Shown piece by piece: positions 14,646-26,978 of a stretch of DNA of 64,000 bases (the stretch's first letter is position 1; every line of letters starts with the position of its first letter). Below the pieces are notes generated by a model. That model searched no databases. It was not told where the DNA came from and saw only the letters and a program-made list of their open reading frames with translations. The stretch spans positions 4,769,081 to 4,833,080 of the forward strand of contig VZDJ01000301.1 in NCBI GenBank assembly GCA_008694505.1, read 5' to 3'. Origin of the DNA: Cyanoderma ruficeps (Eukaryota > Chordata > Aves > Passeriformes > Timaliidae). The translations under genes and the position numbers were made by a program.

Positions 14646-17600
14646 AGTGTTTTCCTACAGCTCAAGCAATTTATTTTTTGTCTGAGCCTTAGTCCCACTT
14701 CATTTAGTGCCTAAGGATGAGGCTTTGCGGTATTCACAAAATCACCAAACAACTATCTTCCCAACTTTCTTTGGGATCAGAAACCTAATCTTTGTAAATA
14801 ACTTTAAAAATATCAAAACTCCCTTATCTGCATCTTTTTGTAACGAAAACGTTGGGAAAAATCTAACGGGAATTGTGCTTTAAATGAAATGATAGCTGCC
14901 AAAAAGTCTGCCGCTTCTGAAATGTTTGTTCTTGCTTTGTAAATGGGCAAATTCACTGTCCATTTAGTGATGACAAATGGAAACAATAAAAATCTGGGCA
15001 AAGTTTCACAAAAATATTGTAGCAGAGCCAGGAGTTGAACCTAATCGCATTGATTTAAACATTATTCCTCTCAGAATTAAGTTGTGGGGAAGTGATTGAA
15101 GATACATGAAGGTTATGCAGATTATGTATATCCATTCTTATTACAAGTAACAGACAGGTTGGGTTGGATTGAAATTATGTTTGTACTTTATCTCTGGACA
15201 TCTCCTTGCTGCTGATTTTCTCCAGCTCTGCCCTCCTGCCTCATGTCTGGTTCACAAGTCTGCTGCAACCTGGAGTAGGAGAGTGACAGGAGGAGCAATC
15301 ACAGGAAGGTGAGCAGAAAAGGAGGAGACGCTTGATTTTTCACTTGCTTGGTGCTGACTTCATGTGGTTCCAGATAGGAAGTCCAGCCCAAACAAGACCT
15401 CTGAGAGTGAAGTAAGTGAAGGACAGACTTTAAAGAAGGGAACTGGTGGAAATTCTTGTGTGCAAGACAGGCGGCTGTTGCACACCTCCAGATTATGCAA
15501 TCTTAGTAGATCCTAAGATAGTATTTTCTATCAGTAATTAAAAATACCAAAACTCTACTGTCAGTTTTCAGTGGGTTGATTCTGCAAAGATGAGTAAGTG
15601 TGAAGTTACAGGAAGCAATGTGGTTTCTGATCAGATGACAGATAGTTACTCTCAAAGATAGACGATTTACTGGAGAAGACCTCATCTCATTTCTCGCCAT
15701 GCAGTAGTGGTCATATCTGGATGAAAAACTGTATAAAATAATTAAATTTTACTGTAAGGGTAGTAAAGGTAAGGGTTTAAGTAACCCTTTGTTGCAAAGG
15801 AAAACATGAGCTAGGGCAATGATCCAGAATGTCCAAATGACAACAGAGCTATCCAGACAGCAGGAGTAAAATACAAAACGGGGGGAAAAAATAACACCTT
15901 TACTTCTTCATCCGCACCAGTGGTTTTCTACCTGTGGCTCAGAGAGAGGAAAAATTCAGCAAGAAGGAAAATCCATGGATGATATCTAGATAGACTTAGA
16001 AACGCAGTTAACAAAAGCAGTGTCATGGTTGTTAGGCCTAAATTCCCTCTCCAAACGTTCCAACCTCCACTAGAAAGACACACACCTCTGCAAGTGAAAA
16101 TGATTTACAAACAGTGCCCACACTTCCAACCCAAGAACAATTCATTGATTAAAAAGTGAGCTCATGAGCTGGAGAAAAAATATTCAAAGCCCTGCTTTGC
16201 TGTGCACTTATTTGACCCTTAGAAAATCAATCCCTCTGTTCCTGAGCCTGTACCTGCAGTTCAGATCCTTGTGAGTGGCACTGAAGGTGTGCACTTCAAA
16301 TGGATCATTGTCAATAGGTGTCACTAGCTGGAGGAACAGCTGTCGATGGAATTATTTTAGAAACATCCATAAAGGAAGCTCCCCACAATCACCAGTGGAT
16401 TTATTGGCCACGCCGTGGGAGAAGGAATATTAGGAACAGCATCTAGTCATCTGTGTAGTCATTTATGAGACAGCTATGAATAAATGAAAGGTTTCTCTGG
16501 AAAAAATATGGGGGAAAGAAGCCAGAAGTATCCCTCAACTGTCATATATGAGATTAATCACAGGATAAAATCAGTCACTCTGCATTCCACTGCTCAAACT
16601 CTCTATTAAACCAAAAAAGCCCACAGGAAGCAAGAGAAAATAAATCAGCAGCTTAAAATTATTTGGGCTATGCTCAGTCACACCATAAAAGAATTTCATT
16701 TTGCACTTGCAAGGGAGACTGTACTTCTACAGAAACTTGTGTCTTCACTGTTTCTAGATACTAAAGTATGATAATAAAATGCTTTCCATAACTATTTATA
16801 GGTTCAAAGACAGTCAAAGCCTCCAGTATTTAAACAGTACTGCCTGGCCAATTTGAGGATACTCTGTATTTCCTCCTCCAGCAGAAATGTCAATGCCCAA
16901 AATGTCAAAAGATCTCCCCTATTTTTTGCATTCACCTGTCAGTAAGAAAATACAAGCTAAAAAGGGGTATAAATTGCAAGATGTTGCCAGTGGAGTTATT
17001 CCAGGTAGTAACAATCAAGGATTCTTTCCCAGATGCCCAAGATGAAACATACATCTACCAAGTGCACAAAAATAAAAAACAACATAAAGATATGTTAAAT
17101 AACGACAGAAGAAGTAAAATAAGGTAAAATGTTTTGCAATGCACTAAATAATGCTGAGGATTCTGACAGCTTTGGTCAACTCAGATGCTTCAAAAATGCA
17201 ACTACTCACTAAGTCATTCCAGGCTGCTGAAGACTTACATATTTATCTTAATATCTTTGTGCAGGGTGTCTCTGCCTGTGACTATGGCTATGCTGTGAAT
17301 TCAGAAATCTGTGTTTGAACAGGCAGCACTGCATTTCAGAGGTGTTAGATAGTGCAGGCCAGAGCATTAAAATTCAATTTGTGTGATTTCCAGTGCCCAG
17401 GTAGGATAACTTCCAGTGCCAGCATTCATATGCTGAAAGAGGCAGGGCTAATGCTGTCCTTGTCAGGGCCCAGACAGATCTGGTAAGGGGATGCAAAGAT
17501 AAACATTTGTGAAGCACTCACATACTGCTGTGATAACCACAAGTAACAGAAAGGTGATCACAGGAATAACCTCACTCATAAAACATCTTCAGAAGCAATA

Positions 17601-20600
17601 AAAATCTCCTTAGGGTTTATCCTGATTTATTCAAACAAAAATACGTGATTGGTATTACATAAAACACACAAAATTAAAAACATCATTCAAATCTGGGAAA
17701 CAAAGTACTGCAATAAATCATTATTACTTAAATCATTACTTACTCAGCAGGTTTATGTCTAGGCCTTCTTTAACAATCCTATTTGCTCATTTGCTTGGTA
17801 CAATTCTGAAGGAGAACCATACAGGTCTTCTCTAGTGAAGGTTTCCTGAGGTTTATCTTTGAATACAGTGTGCCCTGTCACTGATACATTTCTCAGAAAA
17901 TGGTTTCTGCATCTTGGGAAACACTATTAGTTTCCAGTTCTATTTCGAATCATATAATAGAGGCTGAATAATCTTCAGGAAGATGACAAGTCTTGGAATG
18001 ACATCATTTTCTCAGCAGAAAAATAGGGAGAACGTAAAAAGATCCATAAAAGCAGAAGGCAATAAACAGTGCATTGCTTCATGAACCATCTGCAAATAAC
18101 TTTGTCAGCTCAAAGGGAATGGTGCAGCCTGCTTTCATGGGGTTGCCTGGATCTCATTTTGCCTACCAAAGTATGGATGCTTTTGACACTGCACATGCAA
18201 ATGGAAACACACACCTAAATGCTGCACATGTAGTCAATCAACTCTTGTATTTAAACCAATAGAAACACTTGCCTGCGTATTTTTCTCAAAATTCTCAAAA
18301 TTTTAAGGCATCTGCAACTCAAAAGCTTCTCTGACTTAAAGCTTTCGAAAGAATAAGATTGAGAAGTTTTCTAGTAAATTGCTAGAAACTGTTTGAATGC
18401 CAATCCATCTAGTGTCATTTGTATTGTAATGCAATCCAGGACCTAAAACACATTTCAGAGTCTGCTAAATTTCAGTAATTAATACAGCATTTCCCTCACA
18501 ATGAGTTTATGAAAGTTCAGTACCTTTGGTAGGAAAAATGTAGGAAGAATTGAAGAAACATGTATTATTGTCTTGTAAGTTTCTTCCAAAAAAAAAATTT
18601 ATATCTGATTTCCAATATAACTGGTTTTACAAGAATTCTGCACAAGCTGGCTGTGTGTACAGTAGCAGCTCTGAAATCCTTCAAGGTAAGATCATATGTC
18701 CAAAATATTCACTTTCAATAACATTTCAGTCTTTTACAGATTGGACAGTGGCAAATACTCAAAAATATTTTATTTAGGTGGGAAAAAAAGCCCTTGGAAA
18801 TGAATAAAGAAAGGTCTTTTTTAATTAAAAGAGTTCATGTGTTCATATGCAAACAGTTGGACCAAGCCTACTCACCCTTTAAGTACTGCACCAGTTTAAG
18901 AAAGAAAAAACTGGAAAGCTCAGCAGAAATTTGCATTAAGCAAATCAGTAAACAAATTGTTTCATAAACTTTTTAAGGAGATAAATTCAAGGAGAGATTA
19001 ATAATATACACAGGCAAGGAGAATTAGTTTCTCGCAGTAAATTATAAATCTCACCAAGTACATCCTAGCACATCTCTTTCTCTCAGCTTTTGGCAACATC
19101 ATCAAGCATATCTTATCCTATTAAATATCATTTCCCTACTCCCTGTATTTTGTCTCAAGACAAAACAAAGTTACATTCCTACCCAAAGTGTCTGAGCATC
19201 GACAGCCCAGTTCCAGAACAATCCCAATATCCGTGACACGATTGTGTGAGTTATGTGCCCAGAGTTAAATCTATTTGCTTGGCAAACCCTTTCCTCCTTC
19301 ATGTTTTATCACCTTTAGCTTACCAAACTTGGTGATGATTAGCAGAGCACTGCAGAGGCTAATGCTTAATGGATTTAACAGAAGGGCTTGAAGAAGTGTC
19401 CTCAATGCCTGAGGCTTAAGTCCTGACACAGAAATGCAGACGCATACATATGCTTTAAATTTCACCACATTAAATATTATACAGGATATTTTCTCCTTGT
19501 AACAATGCCTCTAGCAAAGTTCAGCTCAGGAAACCCAGAATAGAATATGTAAAGATCCCTTACTCAGCCAGCCTTCCTCTATCAGCTTGTAAAAAATGTT
19601 TATAGCTCTGATAATATTTCTTGAGGCTTTGCTAGAGCTGCATTCATCCAACCACGAAACAGAGAGAGCCAACACCACATCCTGAAAGTAACAAATCACG
19701 CAGGAGCTGAGTATTGAAATCACATTTGTAATTCTTCAGTAGACTGAAATATGTTTACATGAGAATCCATTCAGTAATTCTGAATAAAAAGTCTGGGACT
19801 GAAGGTGAAGAACTGTTCACATGTGACTTCTCAAGGAGGACAGACTGAATGCTCAACCCATCTCTAGCACCATTTATAAAGCAGTTTATGATTCATTATT
19901 TATATCAAATACCCACTGGAGGTAAAGGTTTACACTCCAAGCTGTCAGCCTTTTAGGCATGCTTTCTTTATTTGAAGGTTTATTTCACCTCAATGATTAT
20001 GTGAGTGACACACTACTAAGTCAAAAGATTACCCAATATTTGCAGCCTAACACTGAGATTTGGTTAGTTTATGTTATGCCTCATCATGAATTTCAACCTA
20101 GCAAAGAGGGGCCAGTGCTTATTTCACAGCCAATATGAGTGAAAAGAACATGACATTTAGGAGAAGAGACAGAGCCAGTCTGCTCCAGGTACACAGGATC
20201 TGGGTGGATTCTTGTAACAGCAAGAAAATTTGGTGAGCATGGATCTGTTACAATATTTCTGTGATAACTTACACCAAATGATGTGCACTAGCAAGAAGAA
20301 TTTATGGTCTAAATCAACTGCAACATCAGAAGAGATGAAAATCAAAAACTGGAAGCATTTTTCTTGTTAGAATTTTACATGTGAAAAAATCTAATGATGT
20401 AGACGTCAGTAGTTAAAGGGCTACTTGAAAACAGTGAGTCTGGAGACATCATTCTCATACAAGCAATAGAAATTAATTTCTTAGTTCAGTGATTCTGTAA
20501 GGTACTGAGAATTTTCTAGAAGCGTGAAAATGAAGATAATCATTATCTCCTAGGAGACAATAATCTTCAGTAGAATCATCCTCCTGAACACAGTTAGCAA

Positions 20601-21966
20601 TTCTGTAGGGTTCAGTTATTTTAGAGAAAGAATTCAGAGTTTACCTGCACTTTTAAATGTTTCTGATGGGTGGATAACAACTGAAGCTTTAATATAGCTT
20701 TTGAACAGTCAGTAAAATGAAATTATTGGAGAGGGACCAATACCATTTATGATTATTTCTTGTTTATAGTCTTCTGACAAGACATAGAAACAAATGTATT
20801 TCTTCAGCGGCCTAATTTGCACCTTTTTTTCACAGATTTCATGCTTTTGTCTCTACAGCCATTATAGTTCATCAATTCCATCAAAATCATGTAACAATTT
20901 CACTTTTCAAAACAAAGACACCCATTCAGAACTCCCAACAGAAATCTAAAGGTCAGGCATTTACATTTTCACTTGTTAGCACCTTGCCAGCAAAAAGCTC
21001 CCATTGTCTGTTGAGCACATTCCTCATTACTCTGACATTTTTTACCCTTTAGAGGGTGATATCCCTCTTTTAATGAGAATATCAGTGGAAAGCAACTATT
21101 AAACAAAGTAATTTTCTCTTCATACTGAAACTAACAGTTTATAATTTTAAAAATCATTGCCTTGTATAACAAACACAGAAAGTAACATTTCTTTCCTCTG
21201 GAAATGCCCTATTCTCTGCACCAGAGGACTGCTCCTATCCATCAGTCTTGAAATGCATCAGAGGTTTTGTTTCTTTGACCCAGGCTAATATAAATTGTCA
21301 GCTTTGGGGCTGGAGAACATCCTTGCAAAAATTAATCAAAGCGTCAGGGATGGGAAGAGGAGCAGATCCAGCAGTGCCGTGGCCATCTGCAATTAGAGCA
21401 TTCCTGGAGGGCTGTTCCTGGGGGATCCTCTTCCTGCTCTGGACTAAAAGGGCCCTGACCAGAGCAGGAGGGTGAGCAAGAGAGGAAACTCTGACATCCT
21501 GCTGGGACCTGCACCTCCCTGCGCTGAGCAGACTCAGTTTTTGTACTCGAGTTCAGTACCAGGGATGGGGTTTCATACCCTTCCCTTTCAGACAAGTAAT
21601 TACTCACTCTATCAGTTTGAGTGTTTTCAAATTCCCAGCTCATTCCCATTCTTTCACAGCTGCTTTTCCCTGAGTCAGGACCCAGTGTGCTGCAGCAAGT
21701 GTCTTCAGGATTATCACACAGCACATACTTTATGTGACACACTGGAGATTAAATACTCCCACTATTTGTAAGAAAGTAATTTGCCAGATGGCATCTGCAG
21801 AACAGGAACCTCAGGCAACTTGGTAAAAACACTGTCCCTCAGTTCCCACCCAGGTACTGAATGACTCACACCACGGGTGGCTCTGCTCCCTCACCTTGGA
21901 CCAACTATTAAAACATAAAAGTACTTCACTTAAAAGGCTACAAAGATTAAATTCAGGATAAGGGAA
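14646..21966. other. Non-coding stretch without recognised genes
   Basis: AT-rich unique-looking sequence. A low-scoring MIR-like stretch (ctttgctgtgcacttatttgaccc, about 16193-16245) is the only repeat hint. I see no exon, RNA gene or clear element. Confidence 0.5.
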
Positions 21967-22040
21967 TAGAATCATAGAATAATTTAGTTTGGAAAGGCCT
22001 CTGGGGATCACCTGGTGCAAACCCCTCAGCCCCACCAAAG
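21967..22040 (-). mobile_element. CR1 LINE 3' end fragment, minus strand
   Basis: The plus strand reads gaatcatagaataatttagt, ttggaaaggcctctggggatcacctggtgcaaacccctc, the reverse complement of the conserved CR1 3' terminus. Only the terminal ~75 bases are present, as is usual for 5'-truncated CR1 insertions. Confidence 0.88.
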
Positions 22041-22478
22041 AAGGGATTTGAATTTATGTCATACAAATAGTCTATAAATCTGCAGGAGATAATGTTATAC
22101 AGAGTCACATATGATAATATCCCTTATAGGACATAGAAATTAATTGAACCTATAACAAGTGCATTGGCAACCTTTGTATTTTTGAAATCTGGTGACTGAT
22201 CTAATCATAGGCTTTATCTGGGAAATGCATTCGGGCTCCTGGGATAAGTATTAACAATAATCTTCCTAAATATGAGTGATTTCCTGCCTCTCACGTGATG
22301 CCAGTCCCACGTATCTCACTGACAGCAGGAATGAACAGTTACAATAAAAGAACAAGTATTTTGCTTTGTCTTCCTTCCTACAGTAGGCAGAAAGGAAGCC
22401 TCATTCAGCAACACCACAGCTAAAGGAACCAAGAAGCTGTGTCATCCCACTCTTCCCCACACAGACAGCAGCAGCCAA

Positions 22479-22500
22479 ATGCAAATGACATTTAATTAAA
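22479..22500. promoter_or_regulatory. POU octamer plus palindromic homeodomain motif
   Basis: ATGCAAAT (22479-22486), the consensus octamer bound by POU factors, lies four bases before TTTAATTAAA (22491-22500), a palindromic homeodomain-type site. The same pair recurs at 56791-56818. Function is inference; both motifs are common in AT-rich DNA. Confidence 0.3.
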
Positions 22501-24348
22501 ACTCTCAAGTTAGTTTAAGTTTGGAGTGCTTCCACTGAAATACGTTCTCTGACATAAAAAGAAAATTATAATCAGCCAGTATTGTGGGACCCACTGACAA
22601 GAGATCAACGGGCTTTCTGATGCTGCCTGCAGATTTCACTAGTGCTCTATTAAAAAATGCCATTTAAAAATTATTTTTATGGCAGAAATGTAGCCAAGTC
22701 AAAATAAAAAGAAATGGACAAGATGATTTTTAAAAATCCATAAATCCATTGTTCACTGCAACCATTTTGCAGTAGCTAAGAACATACCCTGGCACATTTT
22801 TAATTAAATGCTATGAAACCAGTAAGCAAAATACAGAGATCCAATGGCAGGTGTAGTCAGATCTGGTAAAGGTCATCTATTACCTCTAGTGCAAATGAAT
22901 TAAACCAGACTCAAAAGAGAGATTAGGATCCGAGTACAGCACTTGAGTTAACCACAAGAAGTTTTTCTGTCTACAAACCACAGCTATTACACCAGCAGCA
23001 ATGCTGGTTAGAAACACTCTCAGAGGGAGCCCAGTGGAAAGCTGCACCCTGGCAGAGCTCCCTGAGCCACCTCTTCAGCTGTGTTTTCTGTGGATCCAGA
23101 CCAAGTGCAACACTTTGAAAAAGATGAAGCTCTTTGCATGAATCTGAGCACCAAAGCACTCCCTATGGCACAGCAGATTTGGTAATTCCTTTGAAGAAAG
23201 CTCTTGAGGAAGTCAGAGGAGCCCACAGTCTTTTAAGTAGCTCTTCCAGTGACTCAATTCCAGCCCCATGCTGTGGTGCCTCTTACTGCCACTGACCACA
23301 ATGCCTGACCACAGCCTTAGCAGGCAGGCAAGAGTTACATAAAGTGGGTTTAGACCAGAAGACAGTAAAAACCAGATTATTTGTGCTCCTCTTGCTTGCA
23401 CTAGTACCTGGTGTTTTCCCAAGTCATCTCCCAGGAAAGGGATATAGAAGACAAGGCTGCAGCCATTCCCAGAATCCACGCTGGCAGTGGTAACAGTGAC
23501 AGGGTGGCTCGGGGACAGCACACAGTTGTCTTTCAGTGTCACTCATGCACACAGGGGCTGCATACACCCACGAGAAACTCTGACTTCAACCCATCCATCA
23601 ACAATTCCGGCTTCTGTAAGAGTGTCAAAGTCCACCTACATTTTCCAAGAGGAGGATATAGCATCACAAATACTCCAAACTGATCTAAAAGACACAGCAA
23701 CAGAAGCATAAGTACATTTTCCTGACAAAGTTATATCAGACACCTTAGAGCTACCAGCTCCAAGAAAGGCATATTGAAAAATTACCAAGACAGAATTAGG
23801 AGGAAGGAGGCACCTGGCCTTCCAGGTGTGGCAGCCTCTCAGGAGACATCCCATCACACCCCAGCCTCTCAGAAAGTGGATCCTGAATTTATAACATATG
23901 TAGGGCTGAGGAGCCACACAATCTGGTGTGCCAAGGCATCTGATTAGTTTCAGAAGGTGCAAAGATATAGATAGGAGAAGGATATATAGAAAGGGGGAGG
24001 AGATGGGGAAACCAACCCCAAAACAAGCAGCAAAATCTCTACATTTTAATTTATGCTTTTTTCATGCAAAATTTACTTTAACTTTCGTGAATAAATTGTC
24101 CTTTAGGGGAAAGGTGTTGGAGGGATGTTTCTAGAGTAGATTTTAAAACTTTGCTTTTTGGCATTCTCAGTGGGGTTTTTTTCAGCTGCTGGATACCATC
24201 ATGAACAGCTGCTCCCAGCCATAGTGCACTTACTGCTGCCAGACTGCACACTGAGAGCTGGAAATCTACTGTAAGAGGAGGATTGCAGAGACTAAACCTC
24301 CACAGACTACTTTTAAGGCTGATTTAGAACTCTAGAGGTTAATAATTC

Positions 24349-24370
24349 AATTCCAGTTTTTACTGGAATT
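24349..24370. repeat. Short perfect inverted repeat
   Basis: AATTCCAGT, loop TTTT, ACTGGAATT: a perfect 9-bp stem. No flanking context suggests a known RNA. Confidence 0.7.
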
Positions 24371-26137
24371 TTTCCTGCTTTGTTTGATTACATGGCAGAC
24401 CTTTAGTCTCAAGAAGAGAGGTTGCCCTGAGCAATTTGTCTCTGGTATTTACACATGCAGTGGGTAAAACAACATGGCAGCACGAATCCTGCAAAATTTT
24501 GCAAATAATGGAACTTTTCAGTTGAAGATTTCATACCTTTTTACATCCTTGTGTACATTTAGGAAAGCATGATGGATAATGTGATTTTTTGCAAATGTGT
24601 GCATGTTGTTGAAATACAGTCATGCAATAGTTAGAAGCTTTGAAACTGATATTTGTGTTTTTGCAGATGCTGAATTTTCTCCCTAACTGGTCTTTTAAAA
24701 AGATTTCACTCTACAAAAATTAAGTGTCTCACTTCACCGAGTCTTTTCAATAATTTAAGCAGGATAAGAAGTTCATTATATGAGGTAGTTCACAAATGTT
24801 TAAAAGCTTAATTCTCTAGATTATGACTTCTGACAGGCTATATATATGAATTCAGCTAATGTATCCCTACAGAGAAATGTTATGCCTCAGAATAGAAAGT
24901 CTTTTGCAGGCAGCAGCTGGAGACAATATTTTCTTACCACGTGCAGTGCATGGAGATGCAGAGCTATAGGATTACTGCAGGCCATATTTGTGCTATACAG
25001 CTCTGGTGTTTAGGACAATCAGTTTTCACTGCTTACTACCAATTTGAACTTTCTCAAAGTGGAAATTCAGGTTCATTTGTAGTCCAGAAACTGCCAAAGA
25101 CTGGACACAGGATGTTTTTGAGCTTTAGCAAATCACAGCAAAGCTTCTATTGAGAATGAGCTAATAGACTAGAAGACAAAATAGAAATTGCACAAGCATA
25201 TGTCAGTTACCTGCCCACTTTAGCAGAATTATTGGTTATTAATAATACATTCTTACAAAACAGATCACACCAGGGAAACAGAGGCAGATGCAACTACACA
25301 CAGAACAAGTCCAAAGCCAGACAGCTCTATGTCACCTTCCCTCAAAATGGGTACGTAGGACAAGTTGCAGGTGGGAGGTGCTAAGTTAGGGCAACGTGCT
25401 ATGCTGGTATTCCAATTTCACAGCTGCTGTGAGACTGCCCTAACTTGAGTGGAATTCTACTGAAATCCATAGGTTTTATTCATTACCTGTAACTGTAAAT
25501 AAAAGTGCACTGCCATGATGAGTGTTGCAGTGAGGGTGGCTGTGATGAGTATTTTGGGTTCCCTGACTTCAGGGCAAATGCACTGCAAAGAAAGGAGTGA
25601 GGACGATGAAGTGGCCAAAAAGAAAATTTCACTTTAATGAGAAATAAAATAGGGACAAAGCCCAAAAGCCAAACACAGTATAGGGACAAACTCCAAAGAC
25701 AGAAACAAAGGAGGAGTAACAATATATAGACGTGGGGGTAGATCATTATAGAATCATTACCAAATATGGAACACAACCAGTAGGGGAATTGAACTCGGAT
25801 TCATTAACACAGTAGCCTCAAAGGTTCTTGGGAGGATATCTCCTGCTCACCCCGACTTAGACAAATGCCTCCCAGGGCTTGAAGCCAAGGTCTGGCTTTT
25901 CAGAGGTGAGACCTGGCTGGTCCTGTGTCCCAGCTCGGCCAAATCCCAGAGATGAGTTCCTTATAATGAAAAAAGCTACATTTGCTGACCTTCACTTGTT
26001 GTAGGTTCTTGGTTGCTCCCGATGCCTTTCAAAATCTCTCTGCTACAAGTTCTGTGGCACACTTTTCAGAAACTTTAGACTGACAAAGTCCATCAGAAAA
26101 CTTTTTCCCTCTGAGCCTTTAATCACGAACATTGAGG

Positions 26138-26352
26138 ACAGCCCTGCAGAGAAGACTTGGGAGTGCTGGAAATTCTTTGCTCAGAGGGTGGTGAGACACT
26201 GCCTGCACATTGTTGCTCCATCCTTTTAAGTGTTGAAGGCCAGGCTGGATGGGACCCTGGGTAACCTGAGCTAGTGGGTGGCATGCTGGCTCACGGCAGA
26301 AGGGTTGGAATTAGATAATCCTTAAGGTCCCCTCCAATCCCAACCATTGTAT
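26138..26352 (+). mobile_element. CR1 LINE 3' end, plus strand, internally deleted
   Basis: The left part (gaggacagccctgcagagaag, acttgggagtgctgg) and the right part (aaattctttgctcagagggtggtgagacac, ggccaggctggatgggaccctggg, gtgggtggcatgctggctcacggcag, gggttggaattagataatcc) are both CR1. They are joined directly, so a segment between them is missing relative to the consensus I remember. The copy ends at the normal CR1 3' terminus (caaccattgtatga). Confidence 0.9.
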
Positions 26353-26713
26353 GAAAAATCCTTTTAAAAATAGTAAAATTATGCTGCAGATATGAGAGTA
26401 TATAAGCAGAGAAACTTTCAGTGTATGGTGTGGGCTTGTTATCTCACTTCATCATGTCAAACACCTTTGACATGACATACTTCATGAGCTGACGATCTCA
26501 CCAGTCTTCTCCTTCTCTTTACTTCTGACATTTTCCATTATCTCTGTTCTGTCTTCCTCTGTCTGACGTGGGCAGTTTTCACAACTGCTCTCTCTGTTCT
26601 CCTGAAACCAGGAGACAAGTAGTTCTCTGTAAGTATACACAATCCCTGATGGGATTTGGAACAGGGAGATGAGGTGAAACTGATAATAGGATTGTGAACT
26701 TCATCAACAACTC

Positions 26714-26729
26714 TTTTTTTTTTTTTTTT
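26714..26729. repeat. Poly-T run of 16
   Basis: Uninterrupted T homopolymer; it could be the tail of an old minus-strand insertion, but no body is recognisable. Confidence 0.9.
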
Positions 26730-26915
26730 AACCTGTACAAAGAACAGATAAGGAGTATTTACCACCCAGGAGCTCTGGCTTGCTGCAGCTGTGCACACTG
26801 ACTGGGGCTACCTCCAGGCTCTGCCAGTCCTAAACATTCCAGATGTTTCATTATCATATTTCCCCATCATTCACAATACAATTATGAGCTTCGTTTGCCA
26901 CTGAGAACGAAGCAA

Positions 26916-26978
26916 AGCCTAAAGTTGGAAATCGCAGTCACAAACGGGTTTGTGCTGACTGAATACAAACTTTAGGCT
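26916..26978. repeat. Nested imperfect inverted repeat (large hairpin)
   Basis: The outer arms AAGCCTAAAGTT and AACTTTAGGCT (26916-26926 with 26968-26978) pair over 11 bp. The middle arms CAGT/ACTG pair at 26935-26938 and 26958-26961. The inner arms CACAAAC (26939-26945) and GTTTGTG (26948-26954) pair perfectly around GG. The whole could fold as a ~63-nt hairpin with one bulge and one internal loop. I do not recognise it as a known repeat or RNA. Confidence 0.7.

Larger units (their letters stand above)
22041..26137. other. Non-coding stretch; one motif cluster, one short hairpin, one unidentified block
   Basis: No exon is supported. It holds an octamer/homeodomain motif pair at 22479-22500 and a 9-bp stem hairpin at 24349-24370. 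The block at about 25520-26090 has a different, more GC-rich texture and could be part of an old repeat, but I could not name it. Confidence 0.45.

Noticed and set aside
21344..21742. 132-codon minus-strand frame
   Set aside because: Low-complexity, no homology recognised, and overlapping frames on the other strand are equally long.
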